This document shows, piece by piece, positions 61,488-64,000 of a DNA stretch of 64,000 nucleotides. The position numbers and the translations under genes were made by a program. The notes beneath the pieces were generated by a model. That model searched no databases, had not been told where the DNA came from, and saw nothing but the letters and a program-made list of their open reading frames with translations. How positions within the stretch are numbered: the first letter of the stretch is position 1; the number at the start of each line of letters is the position of its first letter. The stretch is from the NCBI GenBank assembly GCA_963751355.1, contig CAVVVS010000116.1:1-64000 (forward strand). Direction: 5' to 3'. Source of the DNA: CAVVVS01 sp963751355. GTDB lineage: Bacteria; Bacteroidota; Ignavibacteria; Ignavibacteriales; Ignavibacteriaceae.

Positions 61488-62996
61488 ATGGATAAAACAA
61501 ATACGAAGACAAGAGCACCGCAATCAGCAAAAAATCTTCCGAACAAAACAGAAGTTTACAAGAGCTACTTTTTTTGGTCTGCAAAAGTCAGACGTAATTT
61601 GGATGAAGTTATTTACTACGGCTCAGTTAAAGAAATAACCGGTTATGCTCCTGAAGAGATTAAACATTTTCCTCTGTTTAGCAATCCTTTGTTTTACGAA
61701 GATGAAAAACAAAAAATCAAAAAAAAATACTCCGATTTTATAATCAATTCTGATCAGAATAATGCAGAATTTGTTTACCGTATTATTACCAAGGGAGAAA
61801 AAATTATTTGGATAAATGAGAGTCTGTCGGTTAAAAGGGATGCCAAGGGCAAAGTAAAATCTTTTAATGCAATCGTCTGCAATATTACCGGGTTAAAAGA
61901 AAAGGAATTAAATCTCGACAAAAAATTAGAAAGTTTGAAAGAAGCTAATTTATCAAAAGATAAATTTATCTCTATCTTATCTCATGATCTGCGTGCTCCT
62001 TTTACCAGCATATTAGGATTTTCGGAAATATTGTTGAATGAACCTAATCTATCACACTCGGATAGTCAGGAATACTTAAAATATATAAATGACTCGTCCC
62101 AAAATCAGCTTCAATTAATTAATTACTTGCTTGATTGGTCCCGTCTGCAGACCGGGAGAATTAAAATTGATCCGCAGCGGCTGCGTGCTCAGTCGATTAT
62201 TTATAATTGTGTATCTTCACTTACAGGTAATGCTGTCAGAAAAAACATCGATATAAAAGTGAATGCGGATGAATCGATTTATGTTCTAGCAGATGAGCGG
62301 CTGCTGACCCAGGTAATCACAAACTTGTTGAGCAATGCAATTAAATTTTCGCATAATGAGTCTTCAATCATAATATCTTCCAATTTATTCAATGACGAGT
62401 ATATTGAATTTGTGGTAAAGGATCACGGAACCGGCATATCAGAGCAGAACAAATCAAAATTATTCAAGATTGAAAAAATGTTTTCATCCCAGGGTACGAA
62501 AGGTGAAAAAGGTACAGGACTAGGGCTTTCTTTAGTAAAGGAAATTATCGATAAACACGGCGGTGAAATTTGGTTTTATTCCGTAAAGGGAGAAGGTAGC
62601 GAATTTCATTTTACTATCCGCCGTTCGCCTAATTCAATTCTTTTAGTTGAAGATTTGAATGGGGACAGGCTATATTATGAGAAAATAATTAAAGATAATT
62701 TCCCGTTTTATCAGGTGATAAGTGCATCAAATGGTTATGAAGCAATTAATATCATTTTCAATAAATTGCCGTCCCTAATTGTAACGGATCATGAAATGCC
62801 GCTGATGAACGGGTTTCAACTTGTGGAAAATCTTCGTAAGGAAGATAATAATTTAAATATACCAATAATTGCAATTGCCGCCAATATTTCAGATGAATTA
62901 AAAAGATCTTACTTAAGTTCAGGTATAAGTCACATCCTTCATAAACCCGTTGATTCAAAATTATTTGTAGATAAGCTTCGAATGGTATTAAATTAG
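61488..62996 (+). CDS. PAS-domain hybrid histidine kinase with receiver
   Basis: A 502-residue soluble hybrid kinase. PAS (about 30-140), HisKA FISILSHDLRAPFTSILGF (His166), N-box TNLLSNAIKF, G1 DHGTGI, G2 GTGLGLSLVK, and a C-terminal receiver with SILLVEDLNGDR and phosphoacceptor Asp in LIVTDHEMPLMNG, then KPVD. It has the same domain order as the 20304 kinase, but the sequence is clearly distinct. No response regulator is adjacent. Confidence 0.93.
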   Translation: MDKTNTKTRAPQSAKNLPNKTEVYKSYFFWSAKVRRNLDEVIYYGSVKEITGYAPEEIKHFPLFSNPLFYEDEKQKIKKKYSDFIINSDQNNAEFVYRIITKGEKIIWINESLSVKRDAKGKVKSFNAIVCNITGLKEKELNLDKKLESLKEANLSKDKFISILSHDLRAPFTSILGFSEILLNEPNLSHSDSQEYLKYINDSSQNQLQLINYLLDWSRLQTGRIKIDPQRLRAQSIIYNCVSSLTGNAVRKNIDIKVNADESIYVLADERLLTQVITNLLSNAIKFSHNESSIIISSNLFNDEYIEFVVKDHGTGISEQNKSKLFKIEKMFSSQGTKGEKGTGLGLSLVKEIIDKHGGEIWFYSVKGEGSEFHFTIRRSPNSILLVEDLNGDRLYYEKIIKDNFPFYQVISASNGYEAINIIFNKLPSLIVTDHEMPLMNGFQLVENLRKEDNNLNIPIIAIAANISDELKRSYLSSGISHILHKPVDSKLFVDKLRMVLN

Positions 62997-63043
62997 AAAG
63001 TAAAAAAAAGTATTTTTCTATCAATGATTATATAAATAAGTAC

Positions 63044-63069
63044 TCCACTTGGAACACCTGCCAAGTGGA
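63044..63069. promoter_or_regulatory. Perfect 9-bp inverted repeat before the UDP-glucose dehydrogenase gene
   Basis: TCCACTTGG (63044-63052) and CCAAGTGGA (63061-63069) pair perfectly around an eight-base loop. It sits 42 bases upstream of the TTG start and 48 bases after the kinase stop. No T-run follows, so it is either a weak terminator or a leader/operator element. Confidence 0.4.
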
Positions 63070-63110
63070 TCGTGATCATAAATGTTATTACTCAAAAAGA
63101 GGAGATAAAA

Positions 63111-64000
63111 TTGAATATTGCCGTTATTGGAACAGGCTATGTGGGCTTGGTAACTGGTACATGTTTTGCCGAGACCGGAAATGATGTCATTTGTGTTGAT
63201 ATCAATGAAGAAAAAGTAAAAAAAATGAAAGAAGGGATAGTCCCAATTTATGAACCCGGACTCGATGTTATATTTGAACGAAACATCAAAGACGGTAGGT
63301 TAAGTATTACCACCGATTTAAAAGAAGCCGTCAGGAAATCAGAAATATTATTTCTTTGTCTCCCCACGCCTCAGGACGGAGACGGAAGTGCCGATATGAA
63401 ATATGTTCTTGGCGTTGCAGATGAATTGGGTAAATTGTTTAAATCAGAGCCGGGATTAGGTTTTAAAATTATGGTAGATAAAAGTACAGTTCCCGTAGGA
63501 ACAAGCGATAGGGTGAGAGAAGCTATCAGAAAACATGCTCCGGATTTTGAATTCGATGTAGCCTCAAATCCCGAATTTTTAAGAGAGGGCGTAGCGGTTG
63601 CAGATTTTATGAAGCCCGAAAGAGTAGTAATCGGAACAAGTAACAATAAAACTAAAGAAATCCTTGAACTGCTGTATGAACCGTTCGTACGTTCAGGAAA
63701 TCCTATATACTTTATGGATGAACGTTCTGCGGAGTTGACAAAATACGCTGCAAATTCTTTTCTTGCTTCAAAAATATCCTTCATGAATGAAATTGCAAAT
63801 TTGTGTGAGTTAACTGGTGCTGATGTAGACAAGGTTAGGATAGGAATAGGATCTGACTCGAGAATCGGTAAAAGATTTCTTTTTCCGGGTGTAGGCTTTG
63901 GGGGATCCTGTTTCCCTAAAGATGTTATGGCATTGATTAATACTGCTAACGAGAATAATTATGATTTTAAGATTCTAAAATCGGTTGTTAATGTAAATAG
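63111..64000 (+). CDS. ugd: UDP-glucose 6-dehydrogenase (nucleotide-sugar dehydrogenase), 3' truncated
   Basis: The frame opens with TTG at 63111, preceded by GGAG at 63101-63104, and runs off the window. It begins NIAVIGTGYVGLVTGTCFAE, the NAD-binding motif of the UDP-glucose/GDP-mannose dehydrogenase family. KSTVPVGTSD, SNPEFLREGVAV, ERVVIGT, ELTKYAANSFLASKISFMNE and the catalytic-Cys block GFGGSCFPKD follow. It oxidises UDP-glucose to UDP-glucuronate for surface polysaccharide. About 296 residues are visible of an expected 440. Confidence 0.95.
   Translation, partial: MNIAVIGTGYVGLVTGTCFAETGNDVICVDINEEKVKKMKEGIVPIYEPGLDVIFERNIKDGRLSITTDLKEAVRKSEILFLCLPTPQDGDGSADMKYVLGVADELGKLFKSEPGLGFKIMVDKSTVPVGTSDRVREAIRKHAPDFEFDVASNPEFLREGVAVADFMKPERVVIGTSNNKTKEILELLYEPFVRSGNPIYFMDERSAELTKYAANSFLASKISFMNEIANLCELTGADVDKVRIGIGSDSRIGKRFLFPGVGFGGSCFPKDVMALINTANENNYDFKILKSVVNVN

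Overview
The window is AT-rich and densely coded. The gene set suggests a low-GC bacterium of the Bacteroidota/Chlorobi-Ignavibacteria assemblage: a PafA-type phosphatase, a Gcw_chp/TorF-like envelope protein, secreted M1 and WD40 proteins, CruF/CruC/CruD-like carotenoid genes as in green sulfur bacteria and relatives, and a methylmalonyl-CoA mutase large subunit encoded without its B12 domain. This placement is inferred from gene content only. I see no rRNA, tRNA, CRISPR array or insertion sequence.

Layout. Positions 1-2007 hold the end of an AmmeMemoRadiSam block (AMMECR1, Memo) and a Rossmann/DUF2520 protein that has no ordinary start codon. Positions 2357-8400 hold a split dipeptide-type ABC transporter: two ATPases plus a YbaK deacylase leftward, and a lipoprotein binding protein with two permeases rightward. 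The permease operon continues without a break into a 1190-residue Ser/Thr kinase-ATPase-TPR protein (8397-11969) and a sigma-54 activator with a pseudo-receiver and a GAFTNA loop (11973-13352). Downstream lie a 12-bp-arm palindrome, a perfectly spaced -24/-12 promoter and a secreted protein made of eighteen 16-residue units, seventeen of them identical (13870-14943). A strong terminator and a metalloprotease/propeller/barrel protein (15048-18026) follow. This region, 4470-18026, is the most novel part of the window. I read it as peptide uptake and sensing coupled through a kinase and sigma-54 to production of a repetitive secreted product.

Positions 18994-21806 encode a GAF sensor that lacks its phospho-His, beside a complete PAS hybrid kinase. 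Positions 22012-29509 are an eight-gene leftward carotenoid operon: crtI, crtB, an unknown exported protein, a CrtYcd-type cyclase, a second CrtI/CrtD-like desaturase, and acyltransferase, glycosyltransferase and CruF genes. It predicts a monocyclic 1'-hydroxylated glycoside ester. Positions 29726-31865 hold methylmalonyl-CoA mutase (large subunit) and epimerase.

Positions 32137-49773 are mostly cell-envelope and housekeeping genes: PAP2-like protein, PBP4, a large coiled-coil protein, a GH13 enzyme, a betaine/choline-type ABC system with a fused binding protein-permease, an M1 peptidase, a dienelactone hydrolase, a trans-sulfuration enzyme and a WD40 protein. Positions 50277-55468 hold P-II with an outer-membrane-type protein, a YqaA/DedA protein, an HGSNAT-like acyltransferase and MalQ. 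Positions 55781-64000 hold TerB, a glutathione peroxidase and a HAD phosphatase each split by a single-base frameshift, PafA, a second PAS hybrid kinase and the start of UDP-glucose dehydrogenase. Three interspersed palindromic repeats sit in intergenic DNA.
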